A DNA stretch of 64,000 nucleotides from Polynucleobacter sp. TUM22923 (GCF_030295705.1 NZ_AP027274.1:186001-250000); one strand, 5' to 3'. Positions 41,894 to 51,350 are shown, numbered from the stretch's first letter. The notes: generated by a model not told the origin, from the sequence alone. A program made the numbers and translations.

Positions 41894-42985
41894 ATGGTTA
41901 AGAGCGATGCGTTTCAGGTGCATTTGAGGTCGCTCAACGCGTCGATATCCACATCTACACCCTCATCCACGCCCTCATCTATTAAGCCACTCTATGTTTT
42001 TAGTGGTGATGAGCCGCTGCTCATGATGGAAGCCATGGATCAACTCCGCGCTGCTGCAAAAAAATTAGGCTATACCGAGCGTGAGGTTCTGTTGCAAGAA
42101 CGCGGCTTTGATTGGAGTGCGCTTTTAAATGCGGGTCAGACGATGTCTCTATTTGGTGACAAGCGCTGGGTGGAGTTACGGATACCTACTGGCAAACCGG
42201 GGCGTGATGGTGCTGAAGCGTTAAAGCAATTTGCAGCCCAAATTGAGTCGCAAAGTATTGGCTCTGAAGGCCCAGACACCGTGGTTTGTATTATTTTGCC
42301 TAAATTAGATGGTAAGACGAAGACATCCGCCTGGTTTAGTGCCTTAGATGAGGCAGGTATGGCGATTCAGTTGGATTCTTTGGATCGAGCGCAATTGCCA
42401 CAATGGATTGCAGGGCGCCTGAAAAGCCAGGGCCAAGAGGTAGAGCCCGGCCCCAATGGTCAACGTGCCTTAAGTTTTATGGTGGATCAGGTGGAAGGCA
42501 ACCTCATTGCGGCCCATCAAGAAATCCAAAAACTGGGCTTATTGCATCCAACGGGGGTGCTCACGGAAGAGCAAATTCGTTCGGCTATCTTGAAAGTGGC
42601 TCGATACAACGTGTTTGAGTTGACTGAAGCCATGCTGGCTGGTGATCTAGCCCGTTTAAATCGGATGTTAGATGGCCTGAAGGGTGAGGGTGAGCCCTTA
42701 GTGCTTATTTTGTGGAGCGTAACCGAAGAGCTTCGGATACTATCGAAACTAAAGGCCGCAAGCGATGCGGGTGAGTCGGTTCAGCAACTGATGCGGGCTA
42801 ATCGTATTTGGGGCAATAAAGAGCGACTGTATCCTTTGGCCTTAAAAAGAGTGCAGCCTTTGAGATTGCGTAGGGCAATGCAGTTAGCGGCAGGTTTAGA
42901 TCGTCAAGCCAAAGGGCTATATGCGGCAGAATTGCCGGCAGATCCTTGGGATGGCTTGCGTTTGGTAGGTAGTTTATTGCGCTAG
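41894..42985 (+). CDS. holA: DNA polymerase III, delta subunit
   Basis: HolA is the clamp-loader subunit that opens the beta clamp. The 363 residues show 'PLYVFSGDEPLLMMEAMDQLRAAAK', 'LFGDKRWVELRI', 'EGNLIAAHQEIQKL' and the C-terminal 'LWSVTEELRIL'/'RRAMQLAAGLDRQAKG' typical of delta. A Ser/Thr/Pro-rich N-terminal stretch (STSTPSSTPSSIKP) arises from a 12-bp repeat and is not part of the conserved fold. It follows lptE by 16 bp. Confidence 0.94.
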   Translation: MVKSDAFQVHLRSLNASISTSTPSSTPSSIKPLYVFSGDEPLLMMEAMDQLRAAAKKLGYTEREVLLQERGFDWSALLNAGQTMSLFGDKRWVELRIPTGKPGRDGAEALKQFAAQIESQSIGSEGPDTVVCIILPKLDGKTKTSAWFSALDEAGMAIQLDSLDRAQLPQWIAGRLKSQGQEVEPGPNGQRALSFMVDQVEGNLIAAHQEIQKLGLLHPTGVLTEEQIRSAILKVARYNVFELTEAMLAGDLARLNRMLDGLKGEGEPLVLILWSVTEELRILSKLKAASDAGESVQQLMRANRIWGNKERLYPLALKRVQPLRLRRAMQLAAGLDRQAKGLYAAELPADPWDGLRLVGSLLR

Positions 42986-42993
42986 CAATGTGG

Positions 42994-43023
42994 ATTAGAT
43001 GCAACTGAATTAGATGCAACTGA
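42994..43023. repeat. Perfect 15-bp tandem duplication, holA-proA gap
   Basis: ATTAGATGCAACTGA occurs twice head to tail (42994-43008, 43009-43023), 9 bp after the holA stop. Confidence 0.95.
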
Positions 43024-43088
43024 ACATAAAGCATAAATAATAAAGAAAGCATATTAAAGAATGAGTCAAAAAGAATGAGCAATACAAA

Positions 43089-44366
43089 ATGAATCAGGCA
43101 ATAAAACACATGATGCAAGATATTGGTATGCGAGCCCGCGAGGCTTCGCGTGCGATGGCGCGTGCTTCTAGCGAGCAGAAAAACCAAGCGCTATTGCATA
43201 TTGCTAAGATCATTCGTGAACGTACAAATGAAATCCAAAACGTAAATCAACTCGATGTTGCCCGGGCGCAAGCCAACGGCCAAGATGCGGCTTTTATTGA
43301 TCGACTCACAATGACCCCAAAGACGATTGAGTCGATGGCGCTGGGCTTAGAGCAGATTGTTTCTTTGGCTGACCCTATTGGGCAAATGACTCCAATGCAA
43401 GCGCAGGCCTCAGGTATTGAGTTAGGTCAAATGCGAGTACCTTTAGGGGTGATTGGCATCATTTATGAATCTCGTCCGAATGTTACGATTGATGCGGCTG
43501 CCTTGTGCTTAAAGTCGGGCAATGCAGTCATTCTGCGAGGGGGTTCAGAAGCGATTGATTCCAATACCCTTTTGGCTCAATTGATACAAGAGGGCTTAGA
43601 TGCTGCCCACTTACCAATGGATGCAGTACAAGTAGTTACTACTACTGATCGTGCTGCCGTTGGTGAAATGATCACCATGACGCAATATATTGATGTGATC
43701 GTGCCGCGTGGAGGAAAAAGTTTAATTGCGCGCTTGATGGCTGAGGCGCGAGTGCCGATGATTAAGCATCTAGATGGAATTTGCCATACCTATATTGATG
43801 CCGATGCCGATATCGCCATGGCGATTAAGGTGTGTGACAACGCGAAGACGCAGCGCTATGCTCCTTGTAATGCTATGGAGACTCTTTTGGTCAATGCCGC
43901 TATCGCGCCACAAGTTCTCCCTGAATTATGCAAAATCTACCAAGCTAAAGGAGTTGAGCTACGGGTTGACGGACTCACTCGCAAAACGCTGGAGACTGCT
44001 GGCTTGAGTAATTTGGTAAACGCTACGGAAGAAGATTGGCAAACAGAATATTTAGCACCGATCTTGTCGATTAAAACGGTTGCTGATATGGATGAAGCTA
44101 TGGCGCATATCGAGCAATATGGCAGTAAGCATACTGATGCCATCATTACTAATAACGCAGTACAAGCCAATCGTTTTTTGCGTGAAGTCGATAGTGCAAG
44201 CGTAATGGTCAACGCTAGCACCCGTTTCGCTGATGGATTTGAATATGGCTTAGGTGCCGAGATTGGGATCTCGAATGACAAACTCCATGCCCGTGGCCCT
44301 GTGGGTCTTGATGGCTTAACTTCCTTAAAATACATCGTTAAGGGTCATGGCGAGATTCGCGGTTAA
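43089..44366 (+). CDS. proA: Gamma-glutamyl phosphate reductase
   Basis: ProA reduces gamma-glutamyl phosphate to glutamate semialdehyde in proline synthesis, next after ProB. The 425 residues have the aldehyde-dehydrogenase fold with '[31 protein letters not shown]' (family signature), '[12 protein letters not shown]', '[12 protein letters not shown]', the catalytic Cys in '[10 protein letters not shown]' and '[22 protein letters not shown]'. It sits alone, 42 kb from proB. Confidence 0.97.
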   Translation: MNQAIKHMMQDIGMRAREASRAMARASSEQKNQALLHIAKIIRERTNEIQNVNQLDVARAQANGQDAAFIDRLTMTPKTIESMALGLEQIVSLADPIGQMTPMQAQASGIELGQMRVPLGVIGIIYESRPNVTIDAAALCLKSGNAVILRGGSEAIDSNTLLAQLIQEGLDAAHLPMDAVQVVTTTDRAAVGEMITMTQYIDVIVPRGGKSLIARLMAEARVPMIKHLDGICHTYIDADADIAMAIKVCDNAKTQRYAPCNAMETLLVNAAIAPQVLPELCKIYQAKGVELRVDGLTRKTLETAGLSNLVNATEEDWQTEYLAPILSIKTVADMDEAMAHIEQYGSKHTDAIITNNAVQANRFLREVDSASVMVNASTRFADGFEYGLGAEIGISNDKLHARGPVGLDGLTSLKYIVKGHGEIRG

Positions 44367-44429
44367 ATCCATTGTTAAATGCAATGAATACAAATAAATA
44401 AACATACACATAAAGAAAAAGGACTAAAA

Positions 44430-44855
44430 ATGGGAAATGCTTACCTGTGGACTAAGACACTCCACATTGTTTTGATTACTTCTTGGTTTGCGGGCTTATT
44501 TTATCTGCCTCGTATTTTTGTTAATTTAGCGGATGAGAAAAATCCCGAGGTCTATGCCCGCCTTTTAGGAATGGCTGATCGACTCTTTCGGTTTATGACT
44601 ATCTTGGCTGTGCCAGCGGTGATATTGGGCATTACGCTGTGGATGCATTTCAAAATCGGCCGTGGTGAGATTTGGATGCACGCTAAATTACTATTTGTGA
44701 TTTTAGTAATTGGTTACCACCATGCTTGCTGGATGTTACTGAAAAAGTTCCGCAAGGGTGTTAATACCCGTTCAGGTGTTTGGTATCGTTGGTTTAATGA
44801 AGTGCCGGTGGTGTTACTCATCGTGATTACTGCTTTGGTCATCATTAAGCCTTAA
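44430..44855 (+). CDS. hemJ: Protoporphyrinogen IX oxidase HemJ (CopD-like membrane protein)
   Basis: HemJ oxidises protoporphyrinogen IX in the inner membrane. The 141-residue protein has four transmembrane segments, and the family motifs 'WTKTLHIVLITSWFAGLFYLPRIFV' region and 'WMHAKLLFVILVIGYHHACW' with conserved His and Lys are evident. Annotation pipelines may call it a CopD-family protein. A TTTTGG-rich A/T leader and AAAGGA precede the ATG. hemL lies 1.8 kb further on. Confidence 0.85.
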   Translation: MGNAYLWTKTLHIVLITSWFAGLFYLPRIFVNLADEKNPEVYARLLGMADRLFRFMTILAVPAVILGITLWMHFKIGRGEIWMHAKLLFVILVIGYHHACWMLLKKFRKGVNTRSGVWYRWFNEVPVVLLIVITALVIIKP

Positions 44856-44889
44856 TTTTTTTACTGTTTTTCTTAAGATTGTTAGTCCC

Positions 44890-46410
44890 ATGAGATTTTT
44901 TGTTGTTTGTCCAGGCGGACTAGAAGTACCTCTTGCGCAAGAGCTCGCCAGTATTGCTCAGCGCCCTGATTCTAAGGCCTTAGGGCCTTGGGTCATCGAC
45001 CCTACGCCCACCAGTCCTACTGGTGGTGTCGGTTTGGCTGCGCCGATTTCTGCAGCGATGGCGTTAAATCTGCATTCCAGAATTGCCAGTCGGGTTCTAT
45101 TGCAAATGGCAGAGGGAGCGTATCGCCAAGAAGAGGATTTGTATAAATTGGCTAGTGGCTTAGCTTGGGAAGAGTGGTTTTCTTCTAAGCAGACTTTGCG
45201 GGTGGATGTGACGGCGCATCGCTCTCCCTTGAAGAGTCTCAATTTTGCGACGCTCAAGATTAAAGATGCGATTGTCGATCGCCTGCGTGATGTGACGGGT
45301 GATCGCCCTAATATTGATACGGCCTTTCCGGATGTACGGGTGCAGGCGCACTTGACTGCAACCCATGTGACTATTTATTTAGATACCTCTGGCGAAGCCT
45401 TATTTAAGCGCGGCTGGCGTGATGAAAAAGGCGATGCCCCTTTAAAAGAAAATCTTGCTGCGGGTATTTTGTCGATTACCGGTTGGCAGCCTTCTCAGGC
45501 TTTATTTGATCCGATGTGCGGTAGTGGTACTTTCTTAATTGAGGCTGCGCAGATTGCTTTAGCCATTCCGCCAGGTGCTATTAGGGCAGGGATGTATGGC
45601 GATGATGCTAAACCTAGTCGCTTGGCGTATCGTCCTCTAGTGACTTCTGCTGATGGCTTTGGTTTTCAGCGACTCAAGCCTTTTAATGAGGCTGCTGAGC
45701 AAAAGCGTTGGGCGGGCCTAAAAGATGCTGCTCAGGCTGAGATGATAGAAAAGCGTAAGCAATTTCCGGATGCAGATGCCTTGGGGATCAGCGGTGGGGA
45801 TATTAACGAGCGCTTGGTAGCGATGTTCAAAGGTAACTGGCAGCGTGCTCAGTTACCGGGCTTGCCGATTACTCTTCAGGTAGATGCTTTAGTCAGTAAG
45901 CCACCAGCAAATATAGCAGCAGGCATCAAGGGCGGTGTGATGTTGTTGAACCCACCTTATGGTGAACGTTTGGTGATTAAGGGTGGGCGTGGTCAAGAGC
46001 GTCAATCTGAGGAATATTCGTACGATGATTCAGATGCATCGGAAGCATTAAGGGGGTCAAGAGGGTCAAGAGGGTCAGAGGGGTCAGAAGAACCAGAAGA
46101 TCGCTTTGCCTATAACCTCGAAACCGGGCGTCAAAGTGCCAAGCGTACGAGTCGAGAATCCTTGAAAAAGCTTCAGGCTCAAGAAGAGCAAGATCCGCAT
46201 TTTGTCGAGTTTTTAAGGCAATTTGGGCAGCATCTGAAAGATGCTTTTGGCGGATGGAATGTGTTTGTTCTGACCGCAGATATGGCCCTACCAGGTCAGT
46301 TGCGCATTAAAGAATCTAAACGCACACCACTGTTTAATGGCCCACTAGAATGTCGTCTCTTTAAGTTCGAAATGCACCCTAAAAGAGATAGTGCAGCAGA
46401 TTTAAAATAA
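44890..46410 (+). CDS. THUMP-domain class I rRNA methyltransferase (RlmL N-terminal type)
   Basis: A 506-residue SAM-dependent RNA methyltransferase: an N-terminal THUMP-like part ('KQTLRVDVTAHRSPLKSLNFATLKIKDA' region), then a Rossmann domain with 'LFDPMCGSGTFLIEAAQIA' and the catalytic 'LLNPPYGERL'. It corresponds to the first half of E. coli RlmL, which methylates G2445 of 23S rRNA; the RlmK half is absent. Residues 388-400 carry a repeat GSRGSRGSEGSEE from 9-bp units, extending a charged linker after the catalytic motif. Confidence 0.88.
   Translation: MRFFVVCPGGLEVPLAQELASIAQRPDSKALGPWVIDPTPTSPTGGVGLAAPISAAMALNLHSRIASRVLLQMAEGAYRQEEDLYKLASGLAWEEWFSSKQTLRVDVTAHRSPLKSLNFATLKIKDAIVDRLRDVTGDRPNIDTAFPDVRVQAHLTATHVTIYLDTSGEALFKRGWRDEKGDAPLKENLAAGILSITGWQPSQALFDPMCGSGTFLIEAAQIALAIPPGAIRAGMYGDDAKPSRLAYRPLVTSADGFGFQRLKPFNEAAEQKRWAGLKDAAQAEMIEKRKQFPDADALGISGGDINERLVAMFKGNWQRAQLPGLPITLQVDALVSKPPANIAAGIKGGVMLLNPPYGERLVIKGGRGQERQSEEYSYDDSDASEALRGSRGSRGSEGSEEPEDRFAYNLETGRQSAKRTSRESLKKLQAQEEQDPHFVEFLRQFGQHLKDAFGGWNVFVLTADMALPGQLRIKESKRTPLFNGPLECRLFKFEMHPKRDSAADLK
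46054..46089 (+). repeat. 9-bp tandem repeat in methyltransferase gene
   Basis: Four 9-bp units GGGTCAAGA, GGGTCAAGA, GGGTCAGAG, GGGTCAGAA encoding GSR-GSR-GSE-GSE. In frame. Confidence 0.93.
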
Positions 46411-46467
46411 CTAGATTAATGTATTAAAAATATCAAAAAATAGAAAAAAATAGACAGAGGAATCGCG

Positions 46468-46638
46468 ATGGAATTTAAGACATATATGTGCCTGATTTGC
46501 GGCTGGGTGTACGACGAAGCTGCAGGCCTTTTAGAAGAGGGTATTGCACCAGGAACACTGTGGAATGACGTGCCTATCAATTGGACTTGTCCAGAGTGCG
46601 GTGCACGCAAAGAAGATTTTGAAATGATGGCGATTTAA
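46468..46638 (+). CDS. rubA: Rubredoxin
   Basis: A 56-residue rubredoxin, a small one-iron electron carrier. The two iron-binding pairs are 'MCLICGWVYDEAAG' (Cys8, Cys11) and 'WTCPECGARKEDFEMM' (Cys-x2-Cys), with the conserved aromatic core residues in between. ACAGAGG lies 7-9 bases before the ATG. It sits between the RlmL-like gene and hemL; rubredoxin next to hemL is common in betaproteobacteria. Confidence 0.96.
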   Translation: MEFKTYMCLICGWVYDEAAGLLEEGIAPGTLWNDVPINWTCPECGARKEDFEMMAI

Positions 46639-46701
46639 TCATTTTTAAAATGACGCATTAAAGACATTCAACAAAGTTATAGCGAAAGTAGGAATAGCAT
46701 C

Positions 46702-47994
46702 TTGGGTCAAAACGAAATCTTATTTGAGCGCGCACAAAAAACCATACCAGGGGGTGTGAACTCGCCCGTGCGAGCATTTCGTCAAGTGGGCGGTACACCC
46801 CGTTTTGTGAGCAAAGCCAAAGGCCCTTATTTTTGGGATGCCGATGGCAAGCGCTATATCGATCTCATCATGTCATGGGGTCCCATGATTGCGGGTCATG
46901 CCAATCCTGAAGTGGTTGAGGCAGTACAAAGAGCCGCTGAAACCAGTTTTAGTTATGGCGCACCAACCGAAGGTGAAATTGAATTAGCTGAACGCATCTG
47001 TCATCTGGTGCCTAGTATTGAGCAAGTGCGCATGGTATCCAGCGGCACTGAAGCGACGATGAGTGCATTACGCCTTGCCCGTGGTTATACAGGGCGCGAT
47101 CTGATTATTAAGTTCGAGGGTTGTTATCACGGCCATGCCGATAGTTTGTTAGTAAAAGCAGGTTCTGGATTACTGACATTTGCAGACACTACGCAAAACG
47201 CCCCATCCTCTGGTGGCGTTCCTTATGACTTAATCAAACATACCTTGGTATTGCCATACAACGATGTGGCAGCACTAGAGGCAGCGTTTCAGAAACAGGG
47301 CGATCAAGTTGCTGCAGTCATTCTGGAACCGGTTGTGGGTAATATGAATTTGATTCAACCATCCAGTGCATTTTTAGCAGCAATGCGTAGTTTGACTACG
47401 CAATACGGCAGTGTGCTGATTTACGATGAAGTGATGACCGGATTTAGAGTGGCTCTTGGTGGCGCTCAATCTTTACAAGGTATTACGCCAGACTTAACTT
47501 GCCTAGGTAAGGTCATGGGCGGCGGTATGCCGATAGCCGCTTTTGGTGGCAAAAAAGAAATCATGTCTAAGCTAGCCCCTTTGGGTAATGTGTATCAGGC
47601 TGGCACCTTATCGGGTAATCCGGTAGCAGTAGCAGCGGGCCTTAAAACCTTAGAGATCGTATCTCGAGAAGGGTTTTATGAGTGCTTAACTGGCCAAACA
47701 CAAAAACTCATGGCCGGCCTCAAGCAAGCGGCAGATGAAGCTAAGGTTCCATTTGCAGTGGATAGCGTGGGCGGTATGTTTGGGTTTTACTTTGCCGATA
47801 AAGTACCTACTTCATTTGAAGAAGTCACTAAAACCGATATTGAGGCTTTTAAGAAGTTCTTTCATCTGATGTTAGATGAAGGGGTTTATTTGGCGCCATC
47901 GGCTTATGAAGCGGGCTTTACTTCCATCACCCATGACAATGCCATCTTGGATGAGATTATTGCGGCGGCCAGGAAATCATTTAAGAGCTTGTAG
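46702..47994 (+). CDS. hemL: Glutamate-1-semialdehyde 2,1-aminomutase
   Basis: HemL converts glutamate-1-semialdehyde to 5-aminolevulinate, the heme precursor, with PLP. The 430 residues contain '[17 protein letters not shown]', '[17 protein letters not shown]', '[19 protein letters not shown]', '[16 protein letters not shown]' and the PLP lysine in '[17 protein letters not shown]'. The start is TTG 46702 with AGGA about nine bases upstream; the resulting N-terminus [13 protein letters not shown] fits the family and no ATG is nearer. It is convergent with apaH. Confidence 0.97.
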   Translation: MGQNEILFERAQKTIPGGVNSPVRAFRQVGGTPRFVSKAKGPYFWDADGKRYIDLIMSWGPMIAGHANPEVVEAVQRAAETSFSYGAPTEGEIELAERICHLVPSIEQVRMVSSGTEATMSALRLARGYTGRDLIIKFEGCYHGHADSLLVKAGSGLLTFADTTQNAPSSGGVPYDLIKHTLVLPYNDVAALEAAFQKQGDQVAAVILEPVVGNMNLIQPSSAFLAAMRSLTTQYGSVLIYDEVMTGFRVALGGAQSLQGITPDLTCLGKVMGGGMPIAAFGGKKEIMSKLAPLGNVYQAGTLSGNPVAVAAGLKTLEIVSREGFYECLTGQTQKLMAGLKQAADEAKVPFAVDSVGGMFGFYFADKVPTSFEEVTKTDIEAFKKFFHLMLDEGVYLAPSAYEAGFTSITHDNAILDEIIAAARKSFKSL

Positions 47995-48045
47995 GAAGAT
48001 TGCTGTTACCTAATTACGTAACTACGTAACTACTGAACTAAGTAA

Positions 48046-48885
48046 TTACATCCGCATGGGGTGGTCAAAGCCAGCCACTTGAATGATCTCTAATTGAGGG
48101 CTGTCTTTGCCAGAGTCTGGGATTTCCATTGCGGTTAGTTTTCCGCCCCAAACACATCCAGTATCTAGGCCAATCATATTACGGTCTCGTAGTAAGCCTA
48201 GCGTGGACCAGTGGCCAAAGTAAATCAACGTATCTTGGGTTTTTCTCTTAGGGGCTTTAAACCAAGGAGCGAAGCCAGTAGGGCCATTCTCAAAACCTTC
48301 TTTACTTGCAAACTCCATAGTGCCGCTGGGTGTGCAAAACCGAATACGCGTTAGTGCATTAGTAATCACTCTCAGGCGCTCATATCCTTTTAGGGATTTG
48401 CTCCACTTATTGGGGGTATCACCATACATATTTGCTAAAAATTGTTTATATGATTTTTTGCGCAGGGCTTTTTCTACTTCTTGTGCGCACTCAATGGTTT
48501 GCTGTAAGTCCCACTGCGGTAAAACACCGGCATGGACAGTTAATACCTTTCCATTACTCAGTGCCATAGGTCTGTTTCGTAGCCAATCAATCAACTCAGC
48601 ACGATCAGGCGCATCTAGTATTTCTTGAATACTATCCAAACCTTTGGTTTTCCGAATACCGGCATCAATAGCTAGTAAGTGCAAATCATGATTCCCTAAA
48701 ATGCACTCAATGCGTTTAGTTTCTTGAAGCTCTTTCAGATAACGCAATGTCCCTAATGAATCTGGACCGCGATTGACTAAGTCTCCCAAGAAAATAATCT
48801 TGGATTGAGTAGGGAGTTTTTTGACGAGCGCTTTCAGAGATGGTGCACACCCCTGAACATCACCAACTGCATAGATCTTATCCAT
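48046..48885 (-). CDS. apaH: Bis(5'-nucleosyl)-tetraphosphatase, symmetrical
   Basis: ApaH splits Ap4A into two ADP and can remove Np4 caps from RNA. The 279-residue metallophosphatase shows 'AVGDVQGCAPSLKALV', 'FLGDLVNRGPDSLGTL', 'CILGNHDLHLLAI' and 'LTVHAGVLPQWD', with 'IGLDTGCVWGGKLTAM' at the C-terminus. The gap to convergent hemL holds imperfect repeats of ACGTAACT and an inverted TAATTAC/GTAATTA pair (48011-48048). Confidence 0.96.
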   Translation of the reverse strand: MDKIYAVGDVQGCAPSLKALVKKLPTQSKIIFLGDLVNRGPDSLGTLRYLKELQETKRIECILGNHDLHLLAIDAGIRKTKGLDSIQEILDAPDRAELIDWLRNRPMALSNGKVLTVHAGVLPQWDLQQTIECAQEVEKALRKKSYKQFLANMYGDTPNKWSKSLKGYERLRVITNALTRIRFCTPSGTMEFASKEGFENGPTGFAPWFKAPKRKTQDTLIYFGHWSTLGLLRDRNMIGLDTGCVWGGKLTAMEIPDSGKDSPQLEIIQVAGFDHPMRM

Positions 48886-48929
48886 AGCCTATCTTAATCT
48901 GAATATAAACCCTGATGGCCACTATCGAT

Positions 48930-50432
48930 TCAAGCAGCAGGTTCTTCAGTACTTACTTCCGGCGTTATTTTCTTGACTACGCTATAGCGAACCAAGGTTT
49001 TCTTGCGGGCTTCATCGTGGTTTACAACTGGTAGAGGGTAGTCGCGGCCGAGCAAAATACCGGCAGCTTCTAGTTCAATATGACCAGACTCCCAAGGCGC
49101 ATGAATAGACTTTTTAGAGAGTTTGTCTAACTGTGGCAAATAGCGACGTATGAATTTGCCTTCTGGGTCAAACTTTTGCGATTGGGTAATGGGATTAAAG
49201 ATCCTAAAATAAGGCTGTGCATCACATCCGGAAGAAGAGGCCCATTGCCATCCGCCATTATTAGATGACAGCTCAAAATCATTAAGGTGTTTAGCAAAGT
49301 AGGCTTCGCCCCAACGCCAGTCGATTCCGAGATCCTTAGTTAAAAAGCTGGCCACCACCATGCGCAAGCGATTATGCATATAGCCACTTTGATTGAGTTG
49401 GTACATCGCAGCATCAATGAGTGGGTAGCCCGTTTTTCCATCACACCAAGCTTGGAACAGTTTTTTAGCGTGAGCACCACTCTCCCATTCAATATTGTCG
49501 TAATCGGGTTTAAAGGCTACGCCTGCTGCAAGCCGAGGGTGATTGGCCAAGATCATAAAATAAAAATCGCGCCAAATTAATTCGCTTAACCAAATCGTTG
49601 CACCCATACTGCCTGCGAGCATACGGCGATGTGCCTCTCTCACCAAGCCCCGAATGGAGAGCATGCCAAAGCGCAGGTGAGTAGATAAATAACTTACCCC
49701 CTTAATCGCCGGAAAGTCTCTACCAATTTGGTATTGATCGATTCTGTGTAGGAAGTCTTCTAAAAAGTTCTGGCCACCGGCAGATCCGGGTGGTAGATAG
49801 GTTTCAATACCGGTGGGGGTAAAGCCCATTGATTCTAGACTCGGAATAGGCGCTTTTAGTGTCGCGGGTATCTGAGCAAACTGCCCTTTTTTAGGGGTGC
49901 ACTCATATGCGGCGATATGGTTTTCTTGTAGAGTCCTGAGCCAGTTATTTTTATACGGCGTGAAAACAGAAAACACCGTACTGGAGTTAGTCAGAATTTC
50001 TTTTTTCTCAAAGATCACTTGATCTTTAAAAGTCTCGAACGCGATATCTAGCTTTTCTAAAGCAGCTTGTACGGTACTGTCGCGAGTAATGGCTGAAGGC
50101 TCATAGTCACGGTTGGTATAAACACCATCTACACCTAAGCTCTTGGCGATTTGGGGAATGCATTCAGTAGGCTTGCCATACTGAACAATGAGACCCCCAC
50201 CATGCTCTTGGAGCTGCTGATCGATTTGCTCAAGGCCTTGCCAGATAAAGTCGACACGCCGGTCATGGGCAAGGCCTGCTTTATCAAGATTGTCTGTCCG
50301 CAGAGGTGTCAGAATATCAATATCAAAAATGAAGGTAACCCAGACCTGCTCATGATTAGTGAGGGCATGGTGTAGTGCTGCATTGTCATAGAGCCGAAGA
50401 TCACGGCGGAGCCAAACGAGCGCTTTTTTCAT
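48930..50432 (-). CDS. phrB: Deoxyribodipyrimidine photolyase
   Basis: Photolyase repairs UV-induced cyclobutane dimers with light, using FADH and an antenna pigment. The 500 residues start 'KKALVWLRRDLRLYDNAALHHAL' (antenna domain) and carry the FAD/DNA-binding signature 'ELIWRDFYFMILANHPRL', 'WCDGKTGYPLIDAAMYQLNQSGYMHNRLRMVVASFL' region and 'GWQWASSSGCDAQPYFRIFNP', consistent with a class I CPD photolyase. A trailing 40 residues follow the family end. A UV defence gene fits a surface-water bacterium. Confidence 0.96.
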   Translation of the reverse strand: MKKALVWLRRDLRLYDNAALHHALTNHEQVWVTFIFDIDILTPLRTDNLDKAGLAHDRRVDFIWQGLEQIDQQLQEHGGGLIVQYGKPTECIPQIAKSLGVDGVYTNRDYEPSAITRDSTVQAALEKLDIAFETFKDQVIFEKKEILTNSSTVFSVFTPYKNNWLRTLQENHIAAYECTPKKGQFAQIPATLKAPIPSLESMGFTPTGIETYLPPGSAGGQNFLEDFLHRIDQYQIGRDFPAIKGVSYLSTHLRFGMLSIRGLVREAHRRMLAGSMGATIWLSELIWRDFYFMILANHPRLAAGVAFKPDYDNIEWESGAHAKKLFQAWCDGKTGYPLIDAAMYQLNQSGYMHNRLRMVVASFLTKDLGIDWRWGEAYFAKHLNDFELSSNNGGWQWASSSGCDAQPYFRIFNPITQSQKFDPEGKFIRRYLPQLDKLSKKSIHAPWESGHIELEAAGILLGRDYPLPVVNHDEARKKTLVRYSVVKKITPEVSTEEPAA

Positions 50433-50840
50433 AATCCGTATATTAGGGCCTATTGCCCAATATTGCTGAACATTGCTTAGTATTGCTCAGCATAAATTCA
50501 TGATGCAGAGCCTGTAGGTAGCTTAGGTGGCATATGTGTTGCACTTGAGCCTTGTGAGCAAACTATTCTCCGCATCTAATGCGGTGATTAAAGGGCTTAT
50601 TCGCCGCAAACACAGGTCATGCGAAATTGGCTTACAGGCCATCATTAGCTAATATCTTGAGAAGAGGGCCCAATACAGGGGCGAGTGGTTTCCTTAACAT
50701 GTTGAAGTTATGGAGCCTCTTCGGAGGACCTATTTCTCTTTGGTAGGGTCTTCGTATTGATGCAATGCACTGTGCACTAACAATGATCTATGTGCTAGCG
50801 ACAGCCGAAGAGCTCATGACCGAGCTCGGGAATGGCTTCG
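50433..50840. other. 408-bp strip without recognisable gene
   Basis: No open frame on either strand looks like a protein. It holds repeated ATTGCT-type words (50455-50490), a small hairpin with a TTCG loop (CCTC 50716-50719, GAGG 50724-50727, closed further out by GG/CC) and an 11-bp palindrome TGCACTGTGCA (50766-50776). It lies between the photolyase and the DUF6088 gene and could be the remains of lost accessory DNA, for example a toxin partner. I cannot show that. Confidence 0.55.
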
Positions 50841-51251
50841 TCAACCTTTTTCGTAAACTATCTCACGCTTACCGATAGCAATTTTTCTACTTACCCGTGA
50901 TCTTCCAATGTTGATGATTGGTAGCATAGGGACCTGAGTGCTGCGCCCCTCACGCAAATCCTTTGCATCATTTCCGATATCAGCCTCGACGCCAATTTTC
51001 CTCATGACCTCCAAGCCAATGTTGAGTAAGGTGGTAGTTGGCACTGGCTGTCCGTCCAACGACGATGCACGGGCTTTCACATACAAACCAAAACCTACCC
51101 GGAGAAGCACTCCACTTGCAGTAACTTCGTTGACGGCTCGGCTGACCTGCCGGTAGTCACCGAGCCTATCGAATTCTTTTCTAAGAAAAACAGGTGAAGT
51201 TGACCTCTTAATTTTGGCAATCACCCTATCTTTGACAGTAGTTTGAGGCAT
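50841..51251 (-). CDS. DUF6088-family protein (AbiEi-antitoxin-like)
   Basis: A 136-residue protein of the DUF6088 type: 'VKDRVIAKIKRSTSPVFLRKEFDRLGDYRQVSRAVNEVTASGV' region forms a winged-helix-like N-terminus, then 'LLRVGFGLYVKARASSL'. The family resembles the N-terminal domain of AbiEi antitoxins, which autoregulate and neutralise an AbiEii nucleotidyltransferase toxin. No toxin gene follows; the next 408 bp are empty. I set the start at ATG 51251 because GGAGAAGAG lies just before it; GTG 51272 is less likely. The 38-bp palindrome sits about 30 bp upstream, where an operator would be. Confidence 0.78.
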   Translation of the reverse strand: MPQTTVKDRVIAKIKRSTSPVFLRKEFDRLGDYRQVSRAVNEVTASGVLLRVGFGLYVKARASSLDGQPVPTTTLLNIGLEVMRKIGVEADIGNDAKDLREGRSTQVPMLPIINIGRSRVSRKIAIGKREIVYEKG

Positions 51252-51279
51252 TTCTCTTCTCCAAATTTTCACTATTTGA

Positions 51280-51317
51280 TATGCAACAATAGGACATTAA
51301 TGTCCTATTGTTGCATA
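51280..51317. promoter_or_regulatory. Perfect 38-bp palindrome between DUF6088 gene and ydcF
   Basis: The left arm T+ATGCAACAATAGGACATT (51280-51298) is followed with no spacer by its exact reverse complement (51299-51317). It lies between two divergent genes, about 30 bp from each start. No T-run follows on either side, so it is unlikely to be an intrinsic terminator. An operator for the DUF6088 protein is the simplest reading (inference). Confidence 0.9.
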
Positions 51318-51350
51318 GATGTGCATTTAAAATGGATATACTTTTGACCT

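Noticed and set aside
42798..43187. 129-codon minus-strand frame across the holA-proA gap
   Set aside because: It overlaps both coding ends and includes the 15-bp duplication; no ribosome binding site or recognisable motif.
51252..51272. GTG start at 51272 for the DUF6088 gene
   Set aside because: The GGAGAAGAG site lies inside that extension and points to ATG 51251.
51280..51317. 38-bp palindrome as an intrinsic terminator
   Set aside because: It lies between two divergent starts, not after a gene, and neither side has a T-run.
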